A stretch of DNA of 36,755 nucleotides, from assembly GCA_030693205.1 (NCBI GenBank), contig JAUYBG010000018.1, forward strand, positions 1-36,755, in the 5' to 3' direction. How positions within the stretch are numbered: the stretch's first letter is position 1; every line of letters begins with the position of its first letter. Shown piece by piece: positions 12,605-20,389 of the stretch. The stretch is from a bacterium. GTDB taxonomy: Bacteria; Patescibacteriota; Minisyncoccia; JAHIHE01. The notes beneath the pieces were generated by a model, which was given only the letters and a program-made list of their open reading frames with translations, was not told the origin of the DNA and did no database searches. The position numbers and the translations under genes were made by a program.

Positions 12605-13714
12605 TTAAACACTAAAATTCCTTAACGACGACTTAATTTTTTTAGAATTTTTGATTTCGGTTTTAGTTTTCTCGCCGTTTCGGCGAGTCCGCTCGCCTCG
12701 CTTCGCGATCGAAGCGAGGCGTTGAGGCGGATTTGCTTTAAAGTTTATAATTTTAAAAATTTCATCTTTAATGTTAATTCCCGCGGGGCAAACATCCGCG
12801 CACCTGCCGCAACCGACGCATCCGGGCAGATTATACTCATTGGGAATTCTGACGAATTTGTGGCTATACCAATTGTATATCCTGTCCTCGATCGTTTTTA
12901 AAAATTTCGCTCCGCCGGCTATTTCTGAGAATTCCGAATTAAAACAGCTATCCCATTGGCGAACGCGTTTGATGGAATTATCAAAAACATTATTTTCGTC
13001 GAAAATTTTAAAACAAAAGCAGGTTGGGCAAACAATCGTGCATTTATCGCATCCCAGGCATCTTTTGCCCAGGTCTTTCCATATTTTACTGCCATACGAT
13101 AGCTTGGTTTTTCCCCTTAGAATTTTATGAAAATCGCTTAAGCCTTCCTCGGGAATAGCTCCGGCGTATTCGATATGCTCAAAATCATCATAGCCGAAAT
13201 CGTTCAGCATTCTTTGTCCGTGTTTGGATCCCGTAAAAATGCGGAAATCTTTTTGGTCGCTCCGGCTTTCAATAAAAATATCAAACTTAAAATGCTCCAA
13301 AATATTTTCTTCATATTTTTCGTAGAAACTATTTTCTTCGGGGACAGGGCTTTGGCCGATAAAAATAGTCTGGGAGATTATGTCCTGATAGTACGGATCT
13401 TTCTCGAAAACTTGGCTCAAAAGCGCGACCGCCCGCAAATCAAAAACCGTAATTCCGAACAAAACCTGCTTAGGGATCATTTTTTGATCATTGTTATTTT
13501 TATCCTGGCCGCCTAGCGTGGAAAAAATAGTTTTTCTGTTAGGAAGGAGGAAATTCTTAAATGAATAAAGCGGGCGTTCTTTTACCAGGGAAAATTTTCT
13601 TGAATCGGTTATCTGGCGAACGACAATCCTGCCGCTTTCTTTGACGGGAGAGTAAACCGTATAGTTTTTTTTCAGCAAATATTCGACAAAAAGTTTTAGA
13701 TCGGAGTTATTCAT
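12605..13714 (-). CDS. hyhB: hydrogenase beta subunit, Fe-S (HyhB)
   Basis: This 369-residue subunit carries two [4Fe-4S] clusters: CLGCDKCTIVCP (C219, C222, C225, C229), followed by an extra CFC, and CVGCGRCADVCPAGI (C299, C302, C305, C309). The N-terminal 200 residues match the sulfhydrogenase/anaerobic sulfite reductase A-type domain (FGITVFDLRAVALL, DPYYQ). Homology should end near KIINFK (about 326). The remaining 43 residues start with a peptide from a palindromic element (NPPQRLASIAKRGERTRRNG) and continue basic, so the element has probably replaced or extended the native C-terminus. It is the first gene of the hyhB-hyhG-hypC-hypD unit, with its own promoter. Confidence 0.92.
   Translation of the reverse strand: MNNSDLKLFVEYLLKKNYTVYSPVKESGRIVVRQITDSRKFSLVKERPLYSFKNFLLPNRKTIFSTLGGQDKNNNDQKMIPKQVLFGITVFDLRAVALLSQVFEKDPYYQDIISQTIFIGQSPVPEENSFYEKYEENILEHFKFDIFIESRSDQKDFRIFTGSKHGQRMLNDFGYDDFEHIEYAGAIPEEGLSDFHKILRGKTKLSYGSKIWKDLGKRCLGCDKCTIVCPTCFCFKIFDENNVFDNSIKRVRQWDSCFNSEFSEIAGGAKFLKTIEDRIYNWYSHKFVRIPNEYNLPGCVGCGRCADVCPAGINIKDEIFKIINFKANPPQRLASIAKRGERTRRNGEKTKTEIKNSKKIKSSLRNFSV
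12671..12732 (-). repeat. palindromic element at the hyhB C-terminus
   Basis: Two palindromes (CTCGCCGTTTCGGCGAG at 12671-12687 and CGCCTCGCTTCG...CGAAGCGAGGCG further on) encode residues of about 328-349. It lies past the last Fe-S cluster, so it changes only the tail. Confidence 0.8.
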
Positions 13715-13775
13715 GAGGCTTTATCTTAGTGCCACGGAGGCGCTAAAAGATTAGAATATTTAAATGATATAAATT

Positions 13776-13803
13776 ATTATATCATAAAATGTGGATAAGA
13801 CAA
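13776..13803 (-). promoter_or_regulatory. promoter of the hyhB operon
   Basis: On the minus strand TTGTCT (13798-13803), 16 nt, extended -10 TGATATAAT (hexamer 13776-13781). The leader to the hyhB ATG is about 55 nt and has no Shine-Dalgarno. Confidence 0.6.
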
Positions 13804-13813
13804 AACAATAATA

Positions 13814-13842
13814 TTGGATAAAGTGGAAAAGTGTGGTAAAAT
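13814..13842 (+). promoter_or_regulatory. promoter of the 13898 gene and gap
   Basis: TTGGAT (13814-13819), 17 nt, TAAAAT (13837-13842). It is divergent from the hyhB promoter, with only 10 nt between the two -35 boxes. Confidence 0.5.
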
Positions 13843-13897
13843 ATAACAAGTTATAAATCTCGTAAGGTTATAAAGTTTTTAAAGTAAAAGAACAATC

Positions 13898-14044
13898 ATG
13901 GAAGAAAAAACTTTTTTAAGCCCGGCAATAAAAGCAATATTATTTTTTACAATTATTCTTTTAACCGGAATTTTGCTGATCGCGATAAGCGATCCGTTTA
14001 AAAAAGCGCTTGCGCCGACACCAGCGCCTTCAATCGAGCCATAA
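13898..14044 (+). CDS. 48-residue single-span membrane peptide
   Basis: ATG to TAA, 48 codons. Residues 1-12 are polar (MEEKTFLSPAIK), 13-31 form one transmembrane helix (AILFFTIILLTGILLIAIS), and a short tail rich in Pro/Ala (LAPTPAPSIEP) follows. This N-in anchor plus Pro-rich tail resembles the start of many CPR surface proteins. I recognise no family. It lies 53 nt before gap and 55 nt after a plausible promoter, so it is probably cotranscribed with gap. No Shine-Dalgarno is seen. Confidence 0.5.
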   Translation: MEEKTFLSPAIKAILFFTIILLTGILLIAISDPFKKALAPTPAPSIEP

Positions 14045-14097
14045 CTGCCAGCAACAAAGGAGATTATACAAAATAAATAATTTAAATTTAAAAATCT

Positions 14098-15105
14098 ATG
14101 ACAAAAATCGCGATTAATGGCTTTGGCCGAATCGGAAGACTGGCTTTTAGGAATATCCTAGACCAACATCCGAAATTACAGATCGTCGCAATCAATGATC
14201 TGACTGATTCAAAAACTCTGGCGCATTTACTGAAATATGATTCCAACTATGGGATTTATTCAAGGAATGTTGGTTCTGATGCGGAAAATATTATTGTGGA
14301 TAAAAAGAAATATCGTGTTTTTGCCGAGAAAGATCCGGCAAAATTGCCGTGGGGAAAGCTTGGGGTTGATGTAGTGCTCGAATGCACGGGATTTTTTACG
14401 GATTACGCTGGCAACCTGAACCATATAAATGCCGGAGCGAAGAAAGTGATCATCAGCGCGCCGACCAAAGACAACGAAAAAATCAATACTTTTGTGCTGG
14501 GAGTAAATGAAGAAAAATATAACCCAAAAAATGATCATATAATTTCCAACGGTTCTTGTACTACCAATTGCTTGGCGCCTTTGGCAAAAGTCCTTGAAGA
14601 TAATTTTGGAGTGGAACAGGCTTTTGTCGGAACAACTCATAGTTACACCAATAGCCAGCGCTTGCTTGATCTGCCGGCAAAAAACATCAGAGAAGCGCGA
14701 GCCGCCGCGTTGAGCATTATTCCTTCCACTACCGGCGCGGCCAAGGCGGTTTTTCAAACGGTTCCTTCGCTTAAGAATAAGATAAGCGGTTACGCTTTGC
14801 GCGTACCTACCCCGGTCGTTTCTATTGCCGATTTCACTGCCATAATCAAAAAAAAGACTACCGTTCAGGAAGTAAACGATATTTTCCGGAAAGCATCGAA
14901 AAATGAGTTGAAAGGAATTTTGGAGGTTTCGGACGAAAAGCTTGTTTCAGTTGACTTTAAAGGAAATCCGCTTTCGGCGATCGTTGATGCCGAATTAACG
15001 CTAGTTCAAGAAAATCTGGTAAAAGTGACCGCTTGGTACGATAATGAGTGGGGATACACTTGCCGATTGGCGGAAATGGCGGAATATATCGGCAAAAAAA
15101 TGTAA
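14098..15105 (+). CDS. gap: glyceraldehyde-3-phosphate dehydrogenase
   Basis: Type I GAPDH of normal length (335 residues). The Rossmann motif INGFGRIGR is at 6-14, and the Asp in AINDLTD (D34) favours NAD. Catalytic C154 is in SNGSCTTNC, His in GTTHSYTNSQ, and the C-terminal YDNEWGYTCR is typical. It oxidises glyceraldehyde-3-phosphate with NAD and phosphate in the cytoplasm. pgk follows after 10 nt, so the two consecutive steps are coupled in one transcript. No Shine-Dalgarno precedes the ATG. Confidence 0.97.
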   Translation: MTKIAINGFGRIGRLAFRNILDQHPKLQIVAINDLTDSKTLAHLLKYDSNYGIYSRNVGSDAENIIVDKKKYRVFAEKDPAKLPWGKLGVDVVLECTGFFTDYAGNLNHINAGAKKVIISAPTKDNEKINTFVLGVNEEKYNPKNDHIISNGSCTTNCLAPLAKVLEDNFGVEQAFVGTTHSYTNSQRLLDLPAKNIREARAAALSIIPSTTGAAKAVFQTVPSLKNKISGYALRVPTPVVSIADFTAIIKKKTTVQEVNDIFRKASKNELKGILEVSDEKLVSVDFKGNPLSAIVDAELTLVQENLVKVTAWYDNEWGYTCRLAEMAEYIGKKM

Positions 15106-15115
15106 TAAGTAAATT

Positions 15116-16207
15116 ATGAAATTTTTAAAAAGCATTCCGCAGAAAGAGTTGAAAAACAAGCGCGTTTTATTGCGTACTGATTTTAATGTTCCAATTGGCA
15201 AAAATGGCAAGATAAGCGGCAACGAAGACTGGAGGATCAAAGCCGCGCTGCCAACGATCAAATATTTATTAAAGCAAAAAGCAAAGATAATTTTGCTTTC
15301 ACACCTAGGAAGGCCGAAAGGAAAAGTTATTGAGAAATTGCGGCTTGACCCCGTTCAAAACAAGCTTTCCCGCTTGCTTGGGATCTCAATTAAAAAAACG
15401 CCGGATTGTATTGGAAAAGACGTGGAGAAAGCTGTTAGAAAAATGAAAGCGGGTAAAATTTTAATGCTTGAAAATTTAAGATTTCACGAAGAAGAAGAAA
15501 ATAATAATGAAAAATTTGCGAAAAAACTGGCGAAGCTCGGCGATATTTACATTAATGACGCTTTCAGCGACTCGCACCGAAAACACGCGTCAATCGCCGG
15601 GATTACAAAATATTTGCCTTCTTACGCCGGATTATTGATGGAAAAAGAGCTGGAACTGATGAGCGACGCGATCCGCCCTGATCATCCCGCGATTGCGATC
15701 ATCGGAGGCGCTAAGCTGGAAACAAAATTGCCGGCAGTGAATGCTTTGGCGAAAATTTACGATCATGTTCTGGTTGGCGGTATGATCGCCAATGAAATTC
15801 TTAATACGTCGATCAAGAATGAGATTGCTTCCAATGTCGTTTTGCCCAAAGTTGGCAGCTTGGAAAAACAAAAATACTTCGATATCGGTGAAAATGCGAT
15901 TGGGAAGTTTTCCGAACTTATACAAATCGCAAAATTTATTATCTGGAACGGGCCGATGGGAAAATTCGAAGAAAATGAATACAGCCAGGGAACGCGCGGT
16001 ATAATCAAAGCGATAAAAATTGCTTATAATTGCGGAGCGCGTGTTTTGATCGGCGGAGGCGAAACAATTTATGCGGTGCAAAAGTTCGCGCCGGAATTGA
16101 TGGATAAAAAAATAAAAGGTTTTAATATTTCCACCGGCGGCGGAGCCATGCTGGATTTCTTGGCAGGGAAGAGACTGCCGGGGATTGAGGCGCTGAAAAA
16201 TTTTTAA
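15116..16207 (+). CDS. pgk: phosphoglycerate kinase
   Basis: Transfers phosphate from 1,3-bisphosphoglycerate to ADP. Landmarks are RVLLRTDFNVP, LLSHLGRPKG, LENLRFHEEE, INDAFSDSHRKHAS, AIIGGAKLETKLP, WNGPMGKFE and the nucleotide-binding GGGETIYAVQKF with STGGGAMLDFLAG. At 363 residues it is about 30 shorter than most bacterial PGKs, mainly in the C-terminal half, but all substrate motifs are present. It follows gap after 10 nt with no Shine-Dalgarno. Confidence 0.97.
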   Translation: MKFLKSIPQKELKNKRVLLRTDFNVPIGKNGKISGNEDWRIKAALPTIKYLLKQKAKIILLSHLGRPKGKVIEKLRLDPVQNKLSRLLGISIKKTPDCIGKDVEKAVRKMKAGKILMLENLRFHEEEENNNEKFAKKLAKLGDIYINDAFSDSHRKHASIAGITKYLPSYAGLLMEKELELMSDAIRPDHPAIAIIGGAKLETKLPAVNALAKIYDHVLVGGMIANEILNTSIKNEIASNVVLPKVGSLEKQKYFDIGENAIGKFSELIQIAKFIIWNGPMGKFEENEYSQGTRGIIKAIKIAYNCGARVLIGGGETIYAVQKFAPELMDKKIKGFNISTGGGAMLDFLAGKRLPGIEALKNF

Positions 16208-16245
16208 AACCATCGTATTTTTTAATTATTCGAATACTTTATTTT

Positions 16246-17919
16246 ATGGAATATAAAACATATTTTTTAAAAATATCAGGATTAGCTTTTTTATTTTTTT
16301 CGCTTTTAACTTTTTTATTGTCGTCGTTTTATCCTCAGGCGGCAATGGCGGCAAATCCTCCGCTAAGCAATTCTGGCGGCGGAAGCTGGACGCAAAAATA
16401 CGGCATTGGAATTGGCAACTCAACCGCTAGCGTGCTATCCGGTTATCAATTTCGAGTCAATCTAAGTACTGCTGTTTTTGGAAATCCTTATACTAATATC
16501 AAAGCTGATGGATCCGATATACGTTTTACTAATTCTGCCGGCGCGGAGTTGTCATATTGGATAGAGAAAGGTTCTTGGAATAATACGGGAAATTCAATTG
16601 TTTGGGTTAAAATTGATTCAATTGCGGCTTCTCCAAATATTACCACAATTTATATGTATTATGGCAATTCTTTGGCTACAAGCTCAAGCAACGCGCAAAA
16701 TACTTTTGATTTTTTTGATGATTTTGACGGAGCGGTATTAGATGCGGCAAAATGGAATCCCGCGCCAGATATTCTTAATACTTGCGGTACGCCAACTATA
16801 AACTCTACTTTGTTAGGTTCAGTGCTAAAAATTACAACCACTTCGTCTAATTCAGACCCATGCGGTCAGCACGAGGTTATAAAAACTTTATCCAGTTTTT
16901 CCGTAAACCATGCGATTAGGGCAAAAGAAAAAGACAATTCCGGATCTTGGTATCCGGGAACATTTGGCTTCGGACTTCATCTTCCTCTACCTCAAAATGG
17001 CGTAATGAAAGGAATTTGTACTAACCATCAGTATTGTTTAATAACAGTGAAGGATTCAAATATTTTTTCTTCAGCCACTAAAATAACCGATAATTTATGG
17101 TATATTTTTGATCTATTGTGGACTGATTCATTAGCTACACTAACTAGAAACGATGTTGTGTTAGGTACAAATAGCGATACCAATAAAATTCCGACGTCAT
17201 CGCTTCCCGTCACTATGGGAAATGTTGGCGACATGGGGGGGGGAGCATCCAACACTGAAATAAATATGGACTGGATTGCGGTGCGGCAATTTATCAATCC
17301 CGAACCGGCGATTGTTCCGTCCAGTTGCACACTTTCCAGCGATGCGGATAATAATGCGGTGTTAAAAGGCGAAAAAGTGAAACTGAGTTGGATAACAGTA
17401 AACGTAACAAATCCTACGATTAATAATGGTATCGGACTTGTTAGTCCGGCGGAATCGGGTAGTATTACAGTCGGTCCGATAAATAGTTCCGTCACTTATA
17501 CTATGACCGCAACCAGTTCTTCCGGTCCGACTACTTGTTCTCTTCCGATTGGAGTTATTATTCCTCCCACCGGCGGTCTTGTTCCCTGCGCGCGATTAGC
17601 TGATAATCTCGCCACCAATGAAATCGACGAATCCAAGCCCTGCACTCTCTGCGCGATGTTTTATATGTTGAAAAATATCATTAATTTTGCGATGACTTTG
17701 GCTATAGGAATCGGAGTATTTATTCTTGTTATTGCCGGGCTTCTCTATGCGACTTCTGCCGGTAATACCGGAAAAATAGAACTGGCTAAGTCAGCCATAA
17801 CCAGCGCGATCATTGGCATAGCTATCGTCTTTATCGCCTGGATGGTTATCGCGGTGATTCTGCAAGGAATGGGATATGCGAATATGACGACATGGAATCA
17901 GGTGAATTGTATTTTATAA
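16246..17919 (+). CDS. surface protein: DUF2341 head with VirB2/TrbC-like pilin tail
   Basis: 557 residues. An N-terminal signal (hydrophobic 12-33, likely cleavage at AMA-ANPP) is followed by a DUF2341-type beta domain (about 47-160, with VNLSTAVF, ADGSDIRFTNSAG, YWIEKGSWNN and IYMYYGN). Then come a jelly-roll-like region starting FFDDFDGAVLDAAKW, an Ig-like stretch rich in Ser/Thr (about 355-440), and a C-terminal module (444-557). The module has a CTLC motif, two hydrophobic helices joined by a short loop (GNTGKIELAKSA) and the ending NQVNCIL. The module matches the pattern of type IV secretion pilins of the CPR type and is 79% identical to the tail at 22001-22342. It sits between pgk and eno without shared function. 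The head suggests glycan binding or adhesion (inference). Confidence 0.8.
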   Translation: MEYKTYFLKISGLAFLFFSLLTFLLSSFYPQAAMAANPPLSNSGGGSWTQKYGIGIGNSTASVLSGYQFRVNLSTAVFGNPYTNIKADGSDIRFTNSAGAELSYWIEKGSWNNTGNSIVWVKIDSIAASPNITTIYMYYGNSLATSSSNAQNTFDFFDDFDGAVLDAAKWNPAPDILNTCGTPTINSTLLGSVLKITTTSSNSDPCGQHEVIKTLSSFSVNHAIRAKEKDNSGSWYPGTFGFGLHLPLPQNGVMKGICTNHQYCLITVKDSNIFSSATKITDNLWYIFDLLWTDSLATLTRNDVVLGTNSDTNKIPTSSLPVTMGNVGDMGGGASNTEINMDWIAVRQFINPEPAIVPSSCTLSSDADNNAVLKGEKVKLSWITVNVTNPTINNGIGLVSPAESGSITVGPINSSVTYTMTATSSSGPTTCSLPIGVIIPPTGGLVPCARLADNLATNEIDESKPCTLCAMFYMLKNIINFAMTLAIGIGVFILVIAGLLYATSAGNTGKIELAKSAITSAIIGIAIVFIAWMVIAVILQGMGYANMTTWNQVNCIL

Positions 17920-17941
17920 AATATTAATATTGAATAAATTT

Positions 17942-19237
17942 ATGGTTGCAAAGATTAAAAACATCATCGCTCGCGAGATTTTAGATTCTCGCGGAGATCC
18001 GACAATTGAAGTAAAAGTTGAATTAACCGGAAATATCGAGGCAGTTGCTTCGGTGCCATCCGGCGCTTCCACAGGAGGAGCTGAAGCACTTGAGCTTAGA
18101 GACGGCGACTTGAAGCGTTATGGCGGGAAAGGCGTGCTGAAAGCGGTTAAAAATATAAATGAAATTATCGCTAAATTTCTGAAAGGAAAAGACGCGACTC
18201 ATCAGCAAGAAATTGACGATACAATGATCAAGCTTGACGGGACGGAGAATAAAACGAATCTTGGCGCAAATGCGATTTTGGGAGTTTCTTTGGCTTGCGC
18301 CAGAGCCGGAGCTTATGCGGCAAAGCTGCCTCTTTACGAATATATCGCCAAGACCTACAAATTTCGCTCTGATTCCTCGCGCGGCAAGCAATCCCGGCAT
18401 TATAAATTGCCTACGCCGATGTTCAATATTTTCAACGGCGGCAGCCACGCGGATACCAATCTGGATATTCAGGAAATTATGATCATACCGCAAGCCGAAA
18501 TTTCGTTCAGCGAAAAAATTCGTTGCGGCGCTGAAATATTCCATGAACTTAAGAATGTTTTAAGCCAGCATAACCTTGATACCGATATCGGCAATGAGGG
18601 AGGATATGCCCCTGATATCAAATCAACCATTTTTGCTTTTGATCTGGTGCTGGAAGCGATCAAACGCGCCGGTTACATTATAGGGAAAGATGTTTGCTTG
18701 GGCATTGACGCCGGAGCTAACTCTTTTTATGATAAAAAAGAAGATCATTATGTCTTAAAGGCTGATGGTGTTTCGCTGTCGTCCGAACGCTTGATATCTC
18801 TTTATATCGAATGGATCAATAAATATAATCTAATTTCAGTCGAAGATCCGTTAAACGAAAAAGACTGGATCGAATGGCGAAAAGCCTTTATCCGGCTAAA
18901 GACAGCTAATGGCGACACAATGGTAATTACCGATGATCTAACGGTAACAAATATAAAGTTGCTCGAAAAAGCGATTAAAGAAGCGATAGGCAACGCAATC
19001 ATCATTAAGCCTAATCAAATCGGCACGCTTTCAGAAACTATCGAAGCGGTAAAAATGGCGCAAGAGGCAGGCTGGAAAGTTGTCGTATCGCATCGTTCGG
19101 GAGAGACTTGCGATAATTTTATCGCTGATCTGGCTGTGGCGGTCGGCGCGGATTTTATCAAAGCCGGTTCGCTTTCGAGGGGAGAAAGACTGGCGAAATA
19201 CAATAGATTGATGGAAATAGAGGAAGAGATATCTTAA
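17942..19237 (+). CDS. eno: enolase
   Basis: Converts 2-phosphoglycerate to phosphoenolpyruvate. Motifs are REILDSRGDPT, SGASTGGAEALELRDGD, DIQEIMIIP, DIGNEGGYAPD, SVEDPLNEKDW, the catalytic-lysine region IIKPNQIGTLSET, SHRSGET and GSLSRGERLAKYN. I chose the ATG at 17942 (MVAKIKNIIAREI, 431 residues), not an in-frame TTG 12 nt upstream. At about residues 140-152 the sequence YKFRSDSSRGKQSRHYKLPTP is a few residues longer than usual. Its DNA (GATTCCTCGCGCGGCAAGC) resembles a decayed palindromic element. The rest of the protein is standard. Confidence 0.97.
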   Translation: MVAKIKNIIAREILDSRGDPTIEVKVELTGNIEAVASVPSGASTGGAEALELRDGDLKRYGGKGVLKAVKNINEIIAKFLKGKDATHQQEIDDTMIKLDGTENKTNLGANAILGVSLACARAGAYAAKLPLYEYIAKTYKFRSDSSRGKQSRHYKLPTPMFNIFNGGSHADTNLDIQEIMIIPQAEISFSEKIRCGAEIFHELKNVLSQHNLDTDIGNEGGYAPDIKSTIFAFDLVLEAIKRAGYIIGKDVCLGIDAGANSFYDKKEDHYVLKADGVSLSSERLISLYIEWINKYNLISVEDPLNEKDWIEWRKAFIRLKTANGDTMVITDDLTVTNIKLLEKAIKEAIGNAIIIKPNQIGTLSETIEAVKMAQEAGWKVVVSHRSGETCDNFIADLAVAVGADFIKAGSLSRGERLAKYNRLMEIEEEIS

Positions 19238-19288
19238 TTTTCAAAACTCAATTTTCAATTTACAATGAATTATTTTTTAAAATAAAAT

Positions 19289-19876
19289 ATGACTATTATT
19301 TTTAAAATTATTATCGGGATAGCTGTTTTGCTGGGTTTGGTATTAGCGGGAACTTTTATAAGCAATAAATACCGCGGTGGAATCGGCTCATCGCCAAGCC
19401 CGACCCCTTTCGGCGGACAGTTGCCAGCGAGTGTTTCCGTGCAGGAAGAGAAAAAAATAAAAGATTTGGCGGAGAATTTTGTCAGAGCATACGGAACATA
19501 CCAATTTGGAGATTTCACAAATCTGGAAAGCCTAAAGGATAAAATAACGAGCCGCTTATGGGGCGAAAAAGAAAATTTTATAAAAGAGAAAAAACAAGAG
19601 CTGGAAAATAAACCGAAAAAATATATTACATTTTCATTACTTGTTAAAGAATCGGTTGTTTTATCCCAAAGTGGTGATTTAGTTGAGGTGGAAGTTAGAT
19701 ATACAAAAAGGGAAATGAGAGGAGCCACGATTCAGGGCGCAACAACCATAGAATATGTAGATGAAGACGGGCAAACGGGGAAATCATCAATTTCTTTCAA
19801 TAAAGAAGAGAGGGCAATTTTAAAATTTATCAAAGAGGGTAATGAATGGAAGGTTGATGATATTTTAATTAAATAA
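19289..19876 (+). CDS. membrane-anchored protein, possibly NTF2-like fold
   Basis: 195 residues. A hydrophobic N-terminus (3-26) acts as an anchor, followed by a Gly/Ser/Pro linker (RGGIGSSPSPTPFGG) and a soluble domain (about 55-195) with AENFVRAYGTYQ, TSRLWGEKENF, VEVEVRYTKREM and ILKFIKEGNEWKVDDILIK. The pattern of two N-terminal helices and a sheet ending in EGxEWKVDDI is common in NTF2-like or Tim44-like extracytoplasmic domains. I do not recognise a named family. It lies 9 nt before the next gene and 514 nt before the second pilin-tailed protein, probably in one transcript, so a role in the same surface apparatus is possible. Confidence 0.7.
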   Translation: MTIIFKIIIGIAVLLGLVLAGTFISNKYRGGIGSSPSPTPFGGQLPASVSVQEEKKIKDLAENFVRAYGTYQFGDFTNLESLKDKITSRLWGEKENFIKEKKQELENKPKKYITFSLLVKESVVLSQSGDLVEVEVRYTKREMRGATIQGATTIEYVDEDGQTGKSSISFNKEERAILKFIKEGNEWKVDDILIK

Positions 19877-19884
19877 TTTATAAT

Positions 19885-20367
19885 ATGAAAAAAATAAAAG
19901 ATAAGTCAATTATTTTTCTCAAAATTGCGAGTGGCGCGATCGCCGTAATCGGAATTATTTTTATTTTTTCGCTTTTTGCGATTGCGGTTTCAGTTAATTC
20001 TTCAAAAAAAAATACAGGCGAATCATTTTCAGCCGAAAGCGCTATAGGTATTTATGTTGTATATGGTAAAATTGTAAGCGTGCAAAACAATACGATTTCA
20101 GCAGAAACTCCCGTTTTCAATTTGGAAAAAAGCAGATGGGATGAAAATAAAAAAGAAATAAGAAAATTAATAATAGACAATAATACCGTATTAAAACGGA
20201 TAACTTCCCAGCCAAGAGCGGGTAAAAAAAATGAACTTGAATATATTTCAAACGATATTAAGCTTTCCGATTTTAAAAAAGAGGATTCTGTCAGTATAAA
20301 ATATTCAAAAGATGTTACAAAGATTAAAGATTTTACGCCTGAGTCAATAACAATCTTATCCTATTAA
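19885..20367 (+). CDS. single-span membrane protein with a small beta-rich domain
   Basis: 160 residues. One membrane helix (about 9-34) is followed by a Ser-rich linker and a domain starting GIYVVYGKIVSVQNNTISAE that recalls DUF5666/OB-like folds (VxGxIxxVxxNxIxV pattern), ending DFTPESITILSY. The function is unknown. It sits 9 nt after the 19289 gene and 23 nt before the 20390 gene. All three are exported or membrane-bound, so they look like one transcription unit. Confidence 0.65.
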   Translation: MKKIKDKSIIFLKIASGAIAVIGIIFIFSLFAIAVSVNSSKKNTGESFSAESAIGIYVVYGKIVSVQNNTISAETPVFNLEKSRWDENKKEIRKLIIDNNTVLKRITSQPRAGKKNELEYISNDIKLSDFKKEDSVSIKYSKDVTKIKDFTPESITILSY

Positions 20368-20389
20368 TAATATTTTAATATTTAATTTT

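Noticed and set aside
18023-18544. Antisense frame opposite eno
   Set aside because: Shadow of a highly conserved gene with no independent support.
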